From Gilichinskyi gelida (GTDB lineage: Bacteria > Acidobacteriota > Thermoanaerobaculia > Gp7-AA8), in contig JBBPII010000001.1 of NCBI GenBank assembly GCA_038040385.1, positions 124,001 to 188,000 of the forward strand: a stretch of 64,000 nt of DNA. The letters run 5' to 3'. The notes under the pieces are model-generated. The model had not been told where the DNA came from. It did no database searches and saw only the letters and a list, made by a program, of their open reading frames with translations. This document shows positions 1 to 9,577 of the stretch, in pieces (position 1 is the first letter of the stretch; every line of letters starts with the position of its first letter). The position numbers were made by a program, and so were the translations under genes.

Positions 1-2
1 GC

Positions 3-518
3 GGCGTGAAGACCGCCAGCATCAATGAGGCGGTGCTGCGCAACGCGCCCGACACTACGCCGCTCCGCCGCGGCCTCGGCGCGCCGATCCTGATGCTCAG
101 CGGCATCGCGTTCCAGATCGCCGAAACGCAGCCGACCATCCGTCAGGTCTACCAGATCGCGGAGCTCGGCAAGCCGGCCGGCACGCCCACGCGCAGTCCG
201 GAGTTCATGCAGGTCACGATCGGGCCGGAGCAACCGGTCATCCCCGGCGACGATCTCGACTTCCGCGACGAGATCATGGCCCAGATCTACGACCGCGGTG
301 ACGCCGCGCCCAAGCGCACGCTCACCTTCCGCATCGAGACCTCGGACACCGGCCGGACGCGCGGCAGCGCCGCGTTCAAGGAGTGGCGCGAGATCACCAA
401 CTGGCGGCAGATCGGCACGATGACCTTCGACGCCGCCGCGGCGTCGCTCAACGGCGACCGCGTGGTGCACTTCAATCATCCGCCGTGGCGGAAAGACCGC
501 AACGATCCGACGACGTAA
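3..518 (+). CDS. C-terminal part of an unrecognised protein, cut by the window start
   Basis: The frame is open from the first complete codon of the window to a TAA at 516-518, so the start probably lies upstream; the GTG at 6 is only the first internal candidate. About 170 residues are visible, soluble, with a C-terminal stretch rich in Trp, Arg and Asp. I do not recognise a family. It lies upstream of an AraC-type gene and a MauG-like peroxidase, but spacing gives no operon evidence. Confidence 0.6.
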   Translation, partial: GVKTASINEAVLRNAPDTTPLRRGLGAPILMLSGIAFQIAETQPTIRQVYQIAELGKPAGTPTRSPEFMQVTIGPEQPVIPGDDLDFRDEIMAQIYDRGDAAPKRTLTFRIETSDTGRTRGSAAFKEWREITNWRQIGTMTFDAAAASLNGDRVVHFNHPPWRKDRNDPTT

Positions 519-525
519 GACGGAA

Positions 526-612
526 CGCCGCCGTCCCGGCGGCTGGCTCGGCGGCGTCCCGCCGCCGAGAGCGAGACGCTCTCGGGCCAGCCGGCGAGGA
601 CGCCGGCGCTCC
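526..612. repeat. GC-rich multi-hairpin intergenic repeat
   Basis: Right after the preceding stop codon there are nested dyads: GGCGGCG/CGCCGCC, GAGAGCG/CGCTCTC and CCGGCGAGGACGCCGG. Such compound GC-rich palindromes are common as dispersed intergenic repeats in soil bacteria. It could also act as a transcription end for the upstream gene, although no T-run follows. No second full copy was seen in this window. Confidence 0.5.
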
Positions 613-912
613 TAAGCGAAGCTCTCCATCCTGTAGTCCACTTGACAGAGTGGGCGCACTATCTTGCACGGCATCCGTCCACCTGCACGGCGCGATTCCC
701 CGCACTGTGCGCGCGTGTGTGCAGCATCGATCACAAGCGCCTCGCGAAGCGCGCATCTACACGGAGAAGACAAATCGGACTCCGTACGAGAAGGCGCTAA
801 AACCGTGCGTGCCGGACTACCAAGTCATAGCAGTGAACACCAATTTGTGGTCAGGCCTGCATGGTAGAAACGCGGGCCGCCTTACATAAGTCCGCATGCG
901 AGCGATTGGCCA
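613..912. other. Intergenic stretch, no gene recognised
   Basis: About 300 bases between the GC-rich repeat and the AraC-type gene. The open frames here are low-complexity shadows with no ribosome binding site or recognisable domain. It presumably carries the promoter of the downstream regulator, but I see no convincing -35/-10 pair. Confidence 0.4.
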
Positions 913-1257
913 ATGGACCGTAGGATCAAAAGAGTCTTATCTCTGCTCGATCAGCAGTACAAGACGCCTCCATCTGTGGAGCAACTGGCCGACGCCGTCG
1001 GGTTGAGCGCTTCGCGCCTCGCGCATCTTTTTCGCGCCGAAGTCGGCCGGTCGATCCAGGGCTACATCGTCGAGCGGCGTCTGCAGATGGCGGCCATGCT
1101 CATCATGCAGACCGATGAGCGCATCTCGCAGATCGCCTACAGCGTCGGCTTCGGCGACGTCTCGAACTTCAATCACTCGTTCAAGCGCCGCTTTGGTATG
1201 TCGCCCCGGCAGTACCGCGCCAGTCACGATGCGTTGGGAGCCGAGCCCGCGCGGTGA
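913..1257 (+). CDS. AraC-family DNA-binding protein, HTH domain only
   Basis: This 114-residue protein is essentially one AraC/XylS DNA-binding domain with two helix-turn-helix units. The first is around residues 20-40 (SVEQLADAVGLSASRLAHLF); the second is around 70-95 with the family signature IAYSVGFGDVSNFNHSFKRRFG followed by SPRQYR. Full-length members normally have a 150-200 residue sensor domain, which is absent. It is convergent with the peroxidase gene, 12 bases away. It could regulate the peroxidase or the xylose genes, but no operator was identified. Confidence 0.85.
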   Translation: MDRRIKRVLSLLDQQYKTPPSVEQLADAVGLSASRLAHLFRAEVGRSIQGYIVERRLQMAAMLIMQTDERISQIAYSVGFGDVSNFNHSFKRRFGMSPRQYRASHDALGAEPAR

Positions 1258-1269
1258 GTCCCATGAAGG

Positions 1270-2625
1270 TCAGAGAGCACGCATGAACGCCACCAGGTCC
1301 TTCTTCTCCTGATCGGCCAGCTTCACGCCGAGGATCAGATTGAAGAATTCGACGGTGTCGTCGAGCGTCAGCAGCCGGCCGTCGTGCAGGTACGGCGGCG
1401 AGTCCTTGATGCCGCGCAGCGGGAACGTCTTGATCTTGCCGTCCATCACCGCCATGTGATCGCGGATCACGCGCGGCTCGAAGAACCGGCCGGTCTGTAG
1501 ATCGTGCATGTTGTTGTCGGTGTAGTACGGCGGCATGTGGCAGGTCGAGCATTGCGCCTTGGCGAAGAAAACCGCCTGGCCGCGCAGCTCCGCCGGCGTG
1601 GCCTTGGCCGGATCGAGCTTGCCGTCGACGCCTAGCTTCGGCGCGGGGGGGAAGTCAAAGAGCTCCTCCATCTCCGCCATGAAGTGCACCTGGCTGCCGC
1701 GCTCCAGGACGTTGACGCCCTTCTTCGTGGCCATCACCGGGTCGCCGTCGAAGTAGGCGGCGCGCTGTTCGAACTCGGTGAAGTCCTCGACTGACTTGAG
1801 CGCGCGCTGCGATCCGAAGAGACGCTGGATGGCGATGCCGCGCAGGCTGGGCGTGTCGATGCGATGCCGGAACTCCTGCGGACGGATGTCGCCGACCAGA
1901 TGGGTGGCGGCGTTGGTGTGGCCGTTCACGTGGCAGTCGAAGCAGGTGACGCCGAGGCTCGGACGGGTCGACCGGCGGTCTTCGGTCCCGTTGAACTGCT
2001 GCTGCGGAAACGGCGTGACCAGGAGCCGGAACCCTTCGAGCTGCTTCGGATTCAGCAGGCCGGCCATCAGCTCGTTGAAGTTCTCGCTGGTGACCAGTTT
2101 TCCCTGCGAAACGTCGCCAAGGTCGGGACGGGTGATGAGGAAAATCGGCGGCGGGAACTCGGGGAGGAAGCGGTCGGGGATATCGAACTCGAGATCGAAG
2201 CGGTTCAGATCGCGGTCGGTCTGCGTCTTCACCTCATCGATGTGGAACTGCGGGAAGAGCATGCCGCCCTCGGGATGGTTGGGGTGGGGCAGCGGCATGA
2301 AGCCGAGGGGCCACGCGTTCTTGCGGCGGATCTCATCGGGGGTCATCGATGCGAGCTGCTGCCAGGTGACGCCCGCCGGCAGGCTGACTCGCACCCCTTC
2401 TTGAACCGCTTTCCCTCGCGCCATGGTCACGCCGGCGGCGGGCTTGTTCGAGAGGTCGTATCGGTCGGAGAGGTGAGTGCGGGCGGCGGCCATGATGCCC
2501 GCCTTCTCCTTCGACATCTTTGCGAAGGTCTGCTGGAACCTGGTCTTCACGTCGTCGGCGAGCGCCGCGAGAGCCAGCAGGGTGGCGGCGGTTGCGTACG
2601 CGATGAATCGGGTTGTTGTCTTCAT
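1270..2625 (-). CDS. Di-haem cytochrome c peroxidase / MauG-like periplasmic protein
   Basis: Residues 1-23 form a Sec signal peptide. Two CxxCH haem sites are visible: CFDCH near residue 229 and CSTCH near residue 360, the latter followed by MPPYY. The tail contains FPLRGIKDSPPYLHDGR, typical of the second haem domain of di-haem peroxidases. Family members reduce peroxide or oxidise protein substrates in the periplasm using two c-type haems. At 451 residues it is somewhat longer than classical CcpA (about 320), as in MauG-like paralogues. The start is the ATG at 2625, with purine-rich sequence upstream. The physiological substrate cannot be inferred. Confidence 0.85.
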   Translation of the reverse strand: MKTTTRFIAYATAATLLALAALADDVKTRFQQTFAKMSKEKAGIMAAARTHLSDRYDLSNKPAAGVTMARGKAVQEGVRVSLPAGVTWQQLASMTPDEIRRKNAWPLGFMPLPHPNHPEGGMLFPQFHIDEVKTQTDRDLNRFDLEFDIPDRFLPEFPPPIFLITRPDLGDVSQGKLVTSENFNELMAGLLNPKQLEGFRLLVTPFPQQQFNGTEDRRSTRPSLGVTCFDCHVNGHTNAATHLVGDIRPQEFRHRIDTPSLRGIAIQRLFGSQRALKSVEDFTEFEQRAAYFDGDPVMATKKGVNVLERGSQVHFMAEMEELFDFPPAPKLGVDGKLDPAKATPAELRGQAVFFAKAQCSTCHMPPYYTDNNMHDLQTGRFFEPRVIRDHMAVMDGKIKTFPLRGIKDSPPYLHDGRLLTLDDTVEFFNLILGVKLADQEKKDLVAFMRAL

Positions 2626-2651
2626 AACTTCCTCCAGTGCGGGGCTTTCGT

Positions 2652-2756
2652 GTCATCCCGAGCGTAGCGAGGGATCGGTGTGGATGGGGCGGTGCGACAA
2701 ACGTGACCCATCGCGCCATACCCCCCCCACCGATCCCTCGCTACGCTCGGGATGAC
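2652..2756. repeat. Long inverted repeat (CHPERSEGS-type element)
   Basis: Two 29-base arms, 2652-2680 and 2728-2756, are exact reverse complements, containing CCCGAGCGTAGCGAGGGATC and its complement. This sequence type is dispersed through many environmental bacterial genomes and often translates as CHPERSEGS. It sits between the peroxidase start and the end of the xylose transporter operon and may form a strong stem-loop in either transcript. Confidence 0.8.
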
Positions 2757-2760
2757 AAGC

Positions 2761-3879
2761 CTAGCGCCGACCCGCCATGTCGAAACCCACCGCCGCCACC
2801 AGCACCGCTCCTTTGATTATGTACTGCGTCGCGTTCTCCACGCTCAGCAGCGACATGCCGTTGTCCAGGCTGGCCATGACCAGCGCGCCGAGCAGGCAGC
2901 TCGACACTTTCCCGCGCCCCCCCATGAGGCTCGTGCCTCCGATGACGCAGGCGGCGATGGCGTCGAGCTCCATCAGCGTGCCGGCGTCGGGCGACGCGCT
3001 GCCGACCCGACCGGTGTGCAGCAACGCGGCGACGCCGACGAGAGCGCCAAGCAGCGCGAACGCCGCGAGGATGTGCCGGCGCGAATTGATCCCCGACAGC
3101 CGCGCCGCGTCGGGGTTGCTGCCGATGGCGTACAGATATCGCCCGAAGGTCGTGCTCTGCGTCAGCAGACTTCCCGCGATGGCGATGACCAGGAGGATGA
3201 TCACCGGCAGCGGCACGCCGCCTTGTTTATTCATGAGATGGATGAAGAGCGCGATCAGCGCGGAGGGGATGACGATGCGCGCCACCGTCGCGGCGGTGCC
3301 CGGCACCGGGAGTCCGTGGCGTCGACGCGCGCGATTCCGGCGGATGGTGAGCCAGACCACCGCGGCGATGGCCACCGCCGCAACCGCGACGCCCGAGGCC
3401 GGCGTCAGCAGAGCGACGCCGAGGGTGCGGAACACCGGCAGCCGCACCGGAACCGTCTCGCCCTTGCTGAGATACAGGATGACGCCGCGCCATGTGAGCA
3501 GGCCGCCCAGCGTGACGATGAACGATGGGATGTTGAGGTAGGCGACCATCGCCCCGGAGAGCGCGCCCGCGGCGATGCCGACGACGATCGCCGACGCCAA
3601 CGACGGGATCAGCCCCCACCCCTGCGTCATCGCCGCGATTCCCCCCGCCAGCCCGACCAGCGACCCGACCGAGAGGTCGATCTGCCGCGCCACGATGACG
3701 AACAGCATCCCGACGGCGAGCACCCCCGTGACCGACATCTGCTTCAGCAGGTTCGCCAGGTTCACCGGATGGAGGAAGAGCCCGTACGGATAGAGGTCGC
3801 TGACCGTCCGCCATTGGAAGAAGATCCAGATGGCGATCAGTGCAATCACCATCGAATACGCTCTGACTTTGGCGTTCAC
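2761..3879 (-). CDS. xylH: Xylose ABC transporter, permease
   Basis: This is a polytopic inner-membrane permease of the BPD_transp_2 type, about 10 hydrophobic segments in 372 residues. It has the conserved ARQIDLSVGSLVGLAGG segment and, near the C-terminus, ELDAIAACVIGGTSLMGGRG, typical of XylH/RbsC. The open frame runs further upstream, but the GTG at 3879 overlaps the xylG stop as GTGA, and everything upstream of it is antisense-like Arg-rich sequence, so I place the start there. It is the last gene of xylF-xylG-xylH and forms the channel energised by XylG. Confidence 0.9.
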   Translation of the reverse strand: MNAKVRAYSMVIALIAIWIFFQWRTVSDLYPYGLFLHPVNLANLLKQMSVTGVLAVGMLFVIVARQIDLSVGSLVGLAGGIAAMTQGWGLIPSLASAIVVGIAAGALSGAMVAYLNIPSFIVTLGGLLTWRGVILYLSKGETVPVRLPVFRTLGVALLTPASGVAVAAVAIAAVVWLTIRRNRARRRHGLPVPGTAATVARIVIPSALIALFIHLMNKQGGVPLPVIILLVIAIAGSLLTQSTTFGRYLYAIGSNPDAARLSGINSRRHILAAFALLGALVGVAALLHTGRVGSASPDAGTLMELDAIAACVIGGTSLMGGRGKVSSCLLGALVMASLDNGMSLLSVENATQYIIKGAVLVAAVGFDMAGRR

Positions 3880-5393
3880 GCCGTGCGCTCCAAGGTTGCT
3901 CCGGTCGCGCACGCCATCACCGCCTCGGCCGTCGCTTCCTCGCGCCGGAACTCGCCGGTGATGCGCCCTTCGTGCAGCACCAGGATGCGGTCGGAGAGGC
4001 CGAGGACCTCCGGCAACTCCGACGACACCAGCACGATCGCCAGCCCCTCGGACGCCAGCCGATCGATCTGCGCGTAGATCTCCTGTTTCGCGCCGACGTC
4101 GATCCCGCGCGTCGGCTCGTCGAGAAACAGAACTGCCGGATTGGTCAGCAGCCACTTCGCCAGCACGACTTTTTGTTGATTGCCGCCCGACAGCGTTCCG
4201 ACCACGGTGAAGACGGAGGGCGCCTTGATGCGCAGCTCCTTCATCGAGCGCTCGCTCATGGCGGTTTCCGCGTCGACGCCGGCAATGTGCTTCAGCGCCA
4301 CGAGCGTCAGGTTGACGACGACGGTCTGATCGAGCAGCAGTCCGTAACGCTTGCGATCCTCGGTGACGAAGCCGATGCCCGCGGCGATGGCATCGGACGG
4401 CGATCCGATCGACACCCGCGATCCACGGACTAGAAATTCGCCCCTGGTCTTACCCGCATGCGCGCCGAAGACGGCCATCATCAGATCGCTGCGGCCGGCG
4501 CCGACCATCCCGGCGATGCCGAGGACCTCGCCGCGCCGGACGGAGAAGCTCACGTGGTCGACGAGCCGCTTGCCCGGCACGTTCGGATCATCGACCGTCA
4601 CGCCGCGCGCTTCGTAGATCACCTCCGCCGGCGTGCGATGCGGCGCCGGGAACATGTCGGACACCTCGCGGCCGACCATGCGCGCGATCACCCGCTGCGT
4701 GTCGAGCGCCGTCGCCGGATCCGTGCTGACCGGCCGGCCGTCGCGCAAAACGGTGATGCGATCGGCGAGGCGGAACACTTCGGCGAGCTTGTGCGAGATG
4801 TAGATGATGCCGGCGCCCGATTCGCGGAGCCGACGGAGGATGCGAAAGAGGATCTCCGCTTCCGTATCGGTCAGAGCGGCGGTCGGCTCGTCGAGGACGA
4901 GGATGCGCGCGTCGCGCGCCAGCGCCTTGGCGATCTCCACCAGGTGCTGCTGGCCAATGCCGAGGTAGCCGACCGGCAAGTGCGACTCGAGCTTCAGATG
5001 CAGCTCATCGAGCACGCGCTGCGCACGGCTGTAGAGCTCCTCGGATTGGATGATGCCGAGGCGTTGCGGCTCGCGGCCGAGGAAGATGTTTTCGGCGATG
5101 GAGAATTCCGGAATGAGGGACAGCTCCTGATGCACGACGGCGATGCCGGCGTCCTCCGAGGCGCGCACGCTGCTGAACCGCCGCGCGTCGCCGCCGACGA
5201 GGATCTCGCCGTCGTAAGTCCCGTGCGGGTAGACGCCGCCGAGGACGTTCATCAGCGTCGATTTGCCCGCGCCGTTCTCGCCGACCAGGGCGTGAATCTC
5301 GCCGGCGTGAAGATCGATCGAGACGCGGTCCAACGCCAGGACCCCCGGGAAGCGCTTGGAGATGTCGCGCATCTCCAGGAGGCATCCGCTCAA
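3876..5393 (-). CDS. xylG: Xylose ABC transporter, tandem ATP-binding subunit
   Basis: This is a 505-residue protein with two ABC ATPase domains, the usual layout of sugar CUT2 transporters. Domain 1 has Walker A GENGAGKST (residues 38-46), a Q-loop region and Walker B ILVLDEPTAAL. Domain 2 has a degenerate Walker A (GMVGAGRSD) but a good signature LSGGNQQK and Walker B LFLDEPTRGID. It hydrolyses ATP in the cytoplasm to drive import through XylH. The 4-base overlap with xylH indicates translational coupling. Ribose or other pentose specificity cannot be excluded; the xylose call rests on the XylF partner. Confidence 0.92.
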   Translation of the reverse strand: MSGCLLEMRDISKRFPGVLALDRVSIDLHAGEIHALVGENGAGKSTLMNVLGGVYPHGTYDGEILVGGDARRFSSVRASEDAGIAVVHQELSLIPEFSIAENIFLGREPQRLGIIQSEELYSRAQRVLDELHLKLESHLPVGYLGIGQQHLVEIAKALARDARILVLDEPTAALTDTEAEILFRILRRLRESGAGIIYISHKLAEVFRLADRITVLRDGRPVSTDPATALDTQRVIARMVGREVSDMFPAPHRTPAEVIYEARGVTVDDPNVPGKRLVDHVSFSVRRGEVLGIAGMVGAGRSDLMMAVFGAHAGKTRGEFLVRGSRVSIGSPSDAIAAGIGFVTEDRKRYGLLLDQTVVVNLTLVALKHIAGVDAETAMSERSMKELRIKAPSVFTVVGTLSGGNQQKVVLAKWLLTNPAVLFLDEPTRGIDVGAKQEIYAQIDRLASEGLAIVLVSSELPEVLGLSDRILVLHEGRITGEFRREEATAEAVMACATGATLERTA

Positions 5394-5395
5394 AC

Positions 5396-5470
5396 GTCAC
5401 CCTGAGCGCAGCGAAGGGTCTCAGGTTGCGCATTCGGAGATCCTTCGCCGTCTTCGCGGCTCAGGATGAC
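5396..5470. repeat. Inverted repeat between xylF and xylG (CHPERSEG-like)
   Basis: Arms at 5396-5422 and 5437-5470 are imperfect reverse complements, beginning GTCACCCTGAGCGCAGCGAA and ending in GGCTCAGGATGAC. This is a sequence variant of the element at 2652-2756. It lies in the 84-base xylF-xylG intergenic space. Inference: a stem-loop here could stabilise or attenuate the transcript so that the binding protein is made in excess over XylG/XylH. Confidence 0.7.
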
Positions 5471-5477
5471 GGCCGCG

Positions 5478-6512
5478 TCAGTGTCCATAGATCGCTTCGC
5501 GGGTGTGGTAGCCGTCCTTGATCACCGTGGCGTCGACGTTGCTCTTATCGACGGAGACCGGCTCGAGCAGGATGGCGGGGACGTCCTTCTTCCCGTTGTT
5601 GATCGTGGTCGGGGCGTTGACGGGCTCCTTGCGCGCCAGCTTCATCGCCGCATCGACCGCGCCGAACGCCAACGGCTGGATGGACTTGTAGACGGTCATG
5701 GTCTGCGTCCCTTTCACGATCCGCTGGATGGCGTCCTTCTGCGCGTCCTGCCCGGTGACCAGGACTTTTCCGGCCAGCCCCGCGGCCTCGAGCGCGGAGA
5801 CCGCGCCGCCGGCGGTGCCGTCGTTGGAGGCGACGATGGCGTCGATCTTGTTGCCGGTGCGGGTCAGGGCGTCTTCCGTAATGCGGAGCGCCTCCTCCGG
5901 CTTCCACTCGCGTGCGAACTGTTCGGAGATGATCTTGACGTCGCCGCGGTCGATGGCCGGCTTGAGGATGTTCATCTGCCCCTTGCGCAGCAGGATGGCG
6001 TTGTAGTCGGCCGGGGAGCCGCCGATCAGGACGTAGTTCCCTTTCGGCACATGCTTCAGCGCGTACTCGGCCTGCATCTCGCCCATCCGGACGACCTGAT
6101 GCGACATGTAGAGATCGACGTCGGAGTTGCGGATCAGGCGATCGTAGGCGATGACCGGGACGCCTTTGCGGTGCGCGGCCTCGACGATCGATGCGGCGAT
6201 CTCGCCGTTGTGCGGCGCGACGATGAGGACGTCGACGCCCTTGGTCAGCATGTTGTCGGCCTGCTTGGTCTGGACCGCGTCGTCGCCGTTGGCGACCTGA
6301 ACGTCGAGCGTGGCGCCCACTTCCTTCGCCCGCTGCTCGACCAGTTGCTTGTCGCGTTGCCAGCGCTCTTCCTTCAGCGTATCCATGGAGAATCCGATGC
6401 GGACCGGCCCGCCGTGCGGCGTCCGCTCGACGGCCGCGGTGGACGTTTCCTGCGGCTGGTTGACGCACGCCGCGGCGAGCAGGATGCAGACGATGGAGAC
6501 GCTTTTCATCAT
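5478..6512 (-). CDS. xylF: Xylose-binding lipoprotein of the ABC transporter
   Basis: 344 residues, periplasmic-binding-protein type 1. The N-terminus carries a lipobox (LLAAAC, Cys16), so it is probably a membrane-anchored lipoprotein. The mature part has RIGFSMDTLKEERWQRD, DNMLTKGVDVLIVAPHNG and DAIVASNDGTAGGA, typical of XylF. It binds D-xylose (by family) and delivers it to XylH. It is the first gene of the operon; the regulator is not adjacent. Confidence 0.9.
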   Translation of the reverse strand: MMKSVSIVCILLAAACVNQPQETSTAAVERTPHGGPVRIGFSMDTLKEERWQRDKQLVEQRAKEVGATLDVQVANGDDAVQTKQADNMLTKGVDVLIVAPHNGEIAASIVEAAHRKGVPVIAYDRLIRNSDVDLYMSHQVVRMGEMQAEYALKHVPKGNYVLIGGSPADYNAILLRKGQMNILKPAIDRGDVKIISEQFAREWKPEEALRITEDALTRTGNKIDAIVASNDGTAGGAVSALEAAGLAGKVLVTGQDAQKDAIQRIVKGTQTMTVYKSIQPLAFGAVDAAMKLARKEPVNAPTTINNGKKDVPAILLEPVSVDKSNVDATVIKDGYHTREAIYGH

Positions 6513-6532
6513 CGGCTGGTTGTACCACAGGG

Positions 6533-7477
6533 CTACGGCGTGGAGAGCTTCTTCGTGGCGAATGGGCGGGCGAACGCCGCGGGCGGGTTGTGCGCGGTGG
6601 TGGCCGCAGCCTTGCGGTAGAGCGACATCGCCTGCTCCTTCTCGCCCAGCTTCTCGTGCGCCTGGGCCATCAGCACCTGGATGAATGGATCGTTCTGGTT
6701 GGCCTTCTGCAGGTCGGCGAGTGCCGTCTTTGCATCGCCCGAATGGAGAGCGACATACCCGGTCAGATAGGGAAAGAACACCTCCTGCTCCTTCGCCATC
6801 TCGGGATTGCCATCGAGCGCGGCGCGTGCCGCAGCCACGTGCTGCTTCGCCACCTCCGGCTGATTGCGGCGAGCGGCCAGCCGCGCCAGCGCATGCTCGG
6901 TGCGGAACTTCCAGAGCGCCACGCGGGCCGGTGAAATGTTCGGCTCCTTGAGCCCCGCCTCCGCCCCGCGGAGGTACAACTTCTGCGCGACGTCGAATGC
7001 GCCGGCCTCGATGCAGACCCGGGCGGCCTCGTTCAGTGCCTCACCCTGTCTGAAGTAGTCGGGCACCGTACCCCAGTAGTCGAACGCCATCTCCTCGTAT
7101 TTCGCTGTATTCGCGCAGTCGTTGTCGAACGCGTACGACATGGCCATGGCCCGCTGCGCGGCGGCCTTCGCCTGCGGCGTCGCCGCGGCCTCGATGGCCT
7201 TGCCGAAATGAACCCTCGCCTCTTGCGTCCGTCCGAGTAGATCCAGCACCACGCCGGCGCCGTTGTGGGCCGCTACGGCATTCGGCGACGCCTTCAGCTC
7301 CTCCCGATAGAACGCCAGAGCGTCATCCAGCTTGCCCGCGCGGATGAGCTGCTGCCCCTGACTGACGGGAGGGGGCTGCTGCGCTGCCGCGGGTTGCGAT
7401 TGTTGCGCCACCGTGGGGGATGCGAGGGTGAGCAGGAGAAGCAGGGAGCGGAGGGGGGAGAGGGTGATCGTACGCAT
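6533..7477 (-). CDS. Exported tetratricopeptide-repeat protein
   Basis: The start is placed at the second Met (7477), which gives a clean signal peptide MRTITLSPLRSLLLLLTLAS; the first Met at 7507 adds charged residues before it. After a Gln/Pro-rich linker there are TPR-like helical pairs (GKLDDALAFYREELKASPN, LGRTQEARVHFGKAIE and a last pair LGEKEQAMSLYRKA). The length is about 314 residues. It lies 20 bases upstream of xylF on the same strand and may be co-transcribed with the operon. TPR proteins mediate protein contacts; the partner is unknown. Confidence 0.75.
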   Translation of the reverse strand: MRTITLSPLRSLLLLLTLASPTVAQQSQPAAAQQPPPVSQGQQLIRAGKLDDALAFYREELKASPNAVAAHNGAGVVLDLLGRTQEARVHFGKAIEAAATPQAKAAAQRAMAMSYAFDNDCANTAKYEEMAFDYWGTVPDYFRQGEALNEAARVCIEAGAFDVAQKLYLRGAEAGLKEPNISPARVALWKFRTEHALARLAARRNQPEVAKQHVAAARAALDGNPEMAKEQEVFFPYLTGYVALHSGDAKTALADLQKANQNDPFIQVLMAQAHEKLGEKEQAMSLYRKAAATTAHNPPAAFARPFATKKLSTP

Positions 7478-7493
7478 GGACCAATTCTCCCAC

Positions 7494-9577
7494 TCATCCC
7501 GTCGCATCGTCGAAGTGAACCGCGTTCCCTCCCGCGAGCTTGGCCCGATACATCGCCTTGTCCGCCGCCTGCAGCAGGCCCTTTGGCTCGATCGCGGCGG
7601 CCGGAAGAAGGGCGACGCCGATGCTGATGCCGAGGCGGACCTGCTGCTCGTTCACCACGAACGGGTCGCGCATCGATTCGATCATGCGCTGCGCCAGAGC
7701 CGCGGCCTGACGCTGGTCGTCCAATTCGGAAACGAGCACCGCGAACTCATCGCCCCCGATCCGTGCCAGCGTGTCGCCTTCGCGGACGCAGGATCGCAGA
7801 CGTTTCGCCGCCCACTGCAGCACCTCGTCACCGGCGGCATGTCCGAGGGTGTCGTTGACCGTCTTGAAGCCATCGAGGTCGAGGAAGAGGATGGCGATGG
7901 AGTGTCCGCCGCGCCGCGCACGCGTCGTGGCCTCTTCTGTCCGCCGCTCCAGCAGCACCCGATTGGCCAGTCCGGTCAATGAGTCGTGATGGACCTGATG
8001 CCGGATCTGCATCTGTCGCAGGCGCAGCGTGTTCAGCCCCACACCCAGCAGGATCAGTCCCACCACGCCCAAGGCGTAAAACCACGGCGTCTGATGGAAG
8101 TAGGGGCGAAGGCGAAAGGCGAAGCTCGCGCCGGTCGCATTCCAGAGGCCGTCGTCGTTGGCGGCAATCACCCGGAACCGGTAGCTGCCGGGCGCGATGT
8201 TCGTATAGAAGGCGGTGCGACGCGTGCCCGCCTCCACCCACTCGTCGCTGAAGTCTTCGAGCTTGTAGCGGTATCTCACCTTCTCCGGCGACACGAAACT
8301 GAGCCCGGCATAATGAAACTCCCGGCGAAGCCCTCCGGCGGACCATACGTGGTGAACTTGCCGTCGCGGAGGCGGTGCAAGCCGCTGGCGTGTGTCCCGA
8401 TCCAGAGACTTCCTTCCCGGTCTTCGAGAAAGCCGAAGATCTCGTCGTCGGACAGTCCGGCGATGGCGACCGCTTCGCCCCGTCCATCCTTGAAGCGATT
8501 CAGACCGCGATTGGTGCCGATCCAGAGCACGCCGTCCCTGTCTTCATGGATCGACAGGATGGAATTGTCCGAGAGGCCGTCGCGCGTGCCGCCGGCGTGT
8601 TGTTGCGCTATCGAGACGGCAAGTTTCAGCGCTTCGACCAACGGGACGGATTGGCCGATGTGTCGCCCGAGCCAGAGGGAGCCGTCGCGATCCGCAAGCA
8701 GCGTGTAGACGAAGTTGCCGACCACCCCACGGGTATTGCTGGAATCGAACACGGTGAAGCGAAGTCCGTCGAACCGCGCCAGCCCCTCCTGCGTGGGCGC
8801 CAAGGGCCTGGCTCGTTTCAAAGATGGAAGGGGCAGCATCCTGACAGTGAATCACGGGCTGTCGAGCAATCAGGTTTACCAGATCCTCGCCGGAAGCGGC
8901 GGCAACCTCTGGATCGGGACGGGGAACGGACTCGACCTGCGCAGGACGCGGCGGGCAATCTCTGGCTCGGTCATGGAAGCGACGGGACGACCCATTCAAC
9001 GGCTCGGTGCGGTGCATCTACCAGGACCGCTCGGGCCGCCTGTGGGTCGGCGGTGCATTCGGACTCAGTCGTTTCGACGGCGGCACGCTCGTCCCCTATC
9101 GCCTCGGAGCACTGGCGCACGAAGACATCAACGTGCAGGCCATCCATGAAGACGCCGGAGGAACGCTGTGGCTCGGCACGTGGAGTCAGGGCCTGCAGCG
9201 CCTGAAAGACGGGCGCGTCACCACCTTCACCTCGGCGAACGGTCTCTACGATGACGTGGCGTGGTCGATTCTCGAGGATGGAAAGGGTGATCTCTGGATG
9301 GGGAGCAATCGTGGGGTCTACCGAGTCTCCCTGCAGGATCTGAACGCCTTCGCCGACGGGCGATCCAGAGGTAGCCGTCCGTGGTCTGGACGATGGCGTT
9401 GACCGAGTCCTGCGGCAACCCGTTGTTGGTGGTCCAGACATCGTGCACGTACTGCGACATGGCCTTCCGCGGATCGAGCGCCAGCGCCGGCGGGGCCAAC
9501 CAGCCGCAGGCCAAGGCGAACGCCAGGAGCATCGGCAGACACCGGCCCCGAAGCTCATGAGGTGCTCGAAAAATCAT
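7494..9577 (-). pseudogene. Broken Reg_prop/Y_Y_Y/GGDEF diguanylate cyclase gene with an internal inversion
   Basis: Read on the minus strand, 9577 to about 9364 encodes a signal peptide and the first propeller blade (WTTNNGLPQDSVNAIVQTTD). About 8312-8795 encodes further blades (DGSLWLG, DGVLWIGTNRGLNRFKDG). From about 8327 to 7494, in another frame, come the Y_Y_Y domain, a membrane segment and a GGDEF domain with intact RIGGDEFAVLV and a product-inhibition RxxD five residues upstream. Between these, about 8797-9363 encodes propeller blades on the opposite strand, in three successive frames. The product would be a periplasmic sensor making c-di-GMP, but the gene cannot be translated whole. 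The inversion could be real or an assembly chimera. Confidence 0.75.

Noticed and set aside
2752..4077. 441-aa plus-strand ORF opposite xylH
   Set aside because: Highly Arg/Asp/Gln-rich, no domain, antisense of a permease gene.
5466..6620. 384-aa plus-strand ORF opposite xylF
   Set aside because: Antisense shadow; the minus strand encodes a complete xylose-binding protein with a lipobox.
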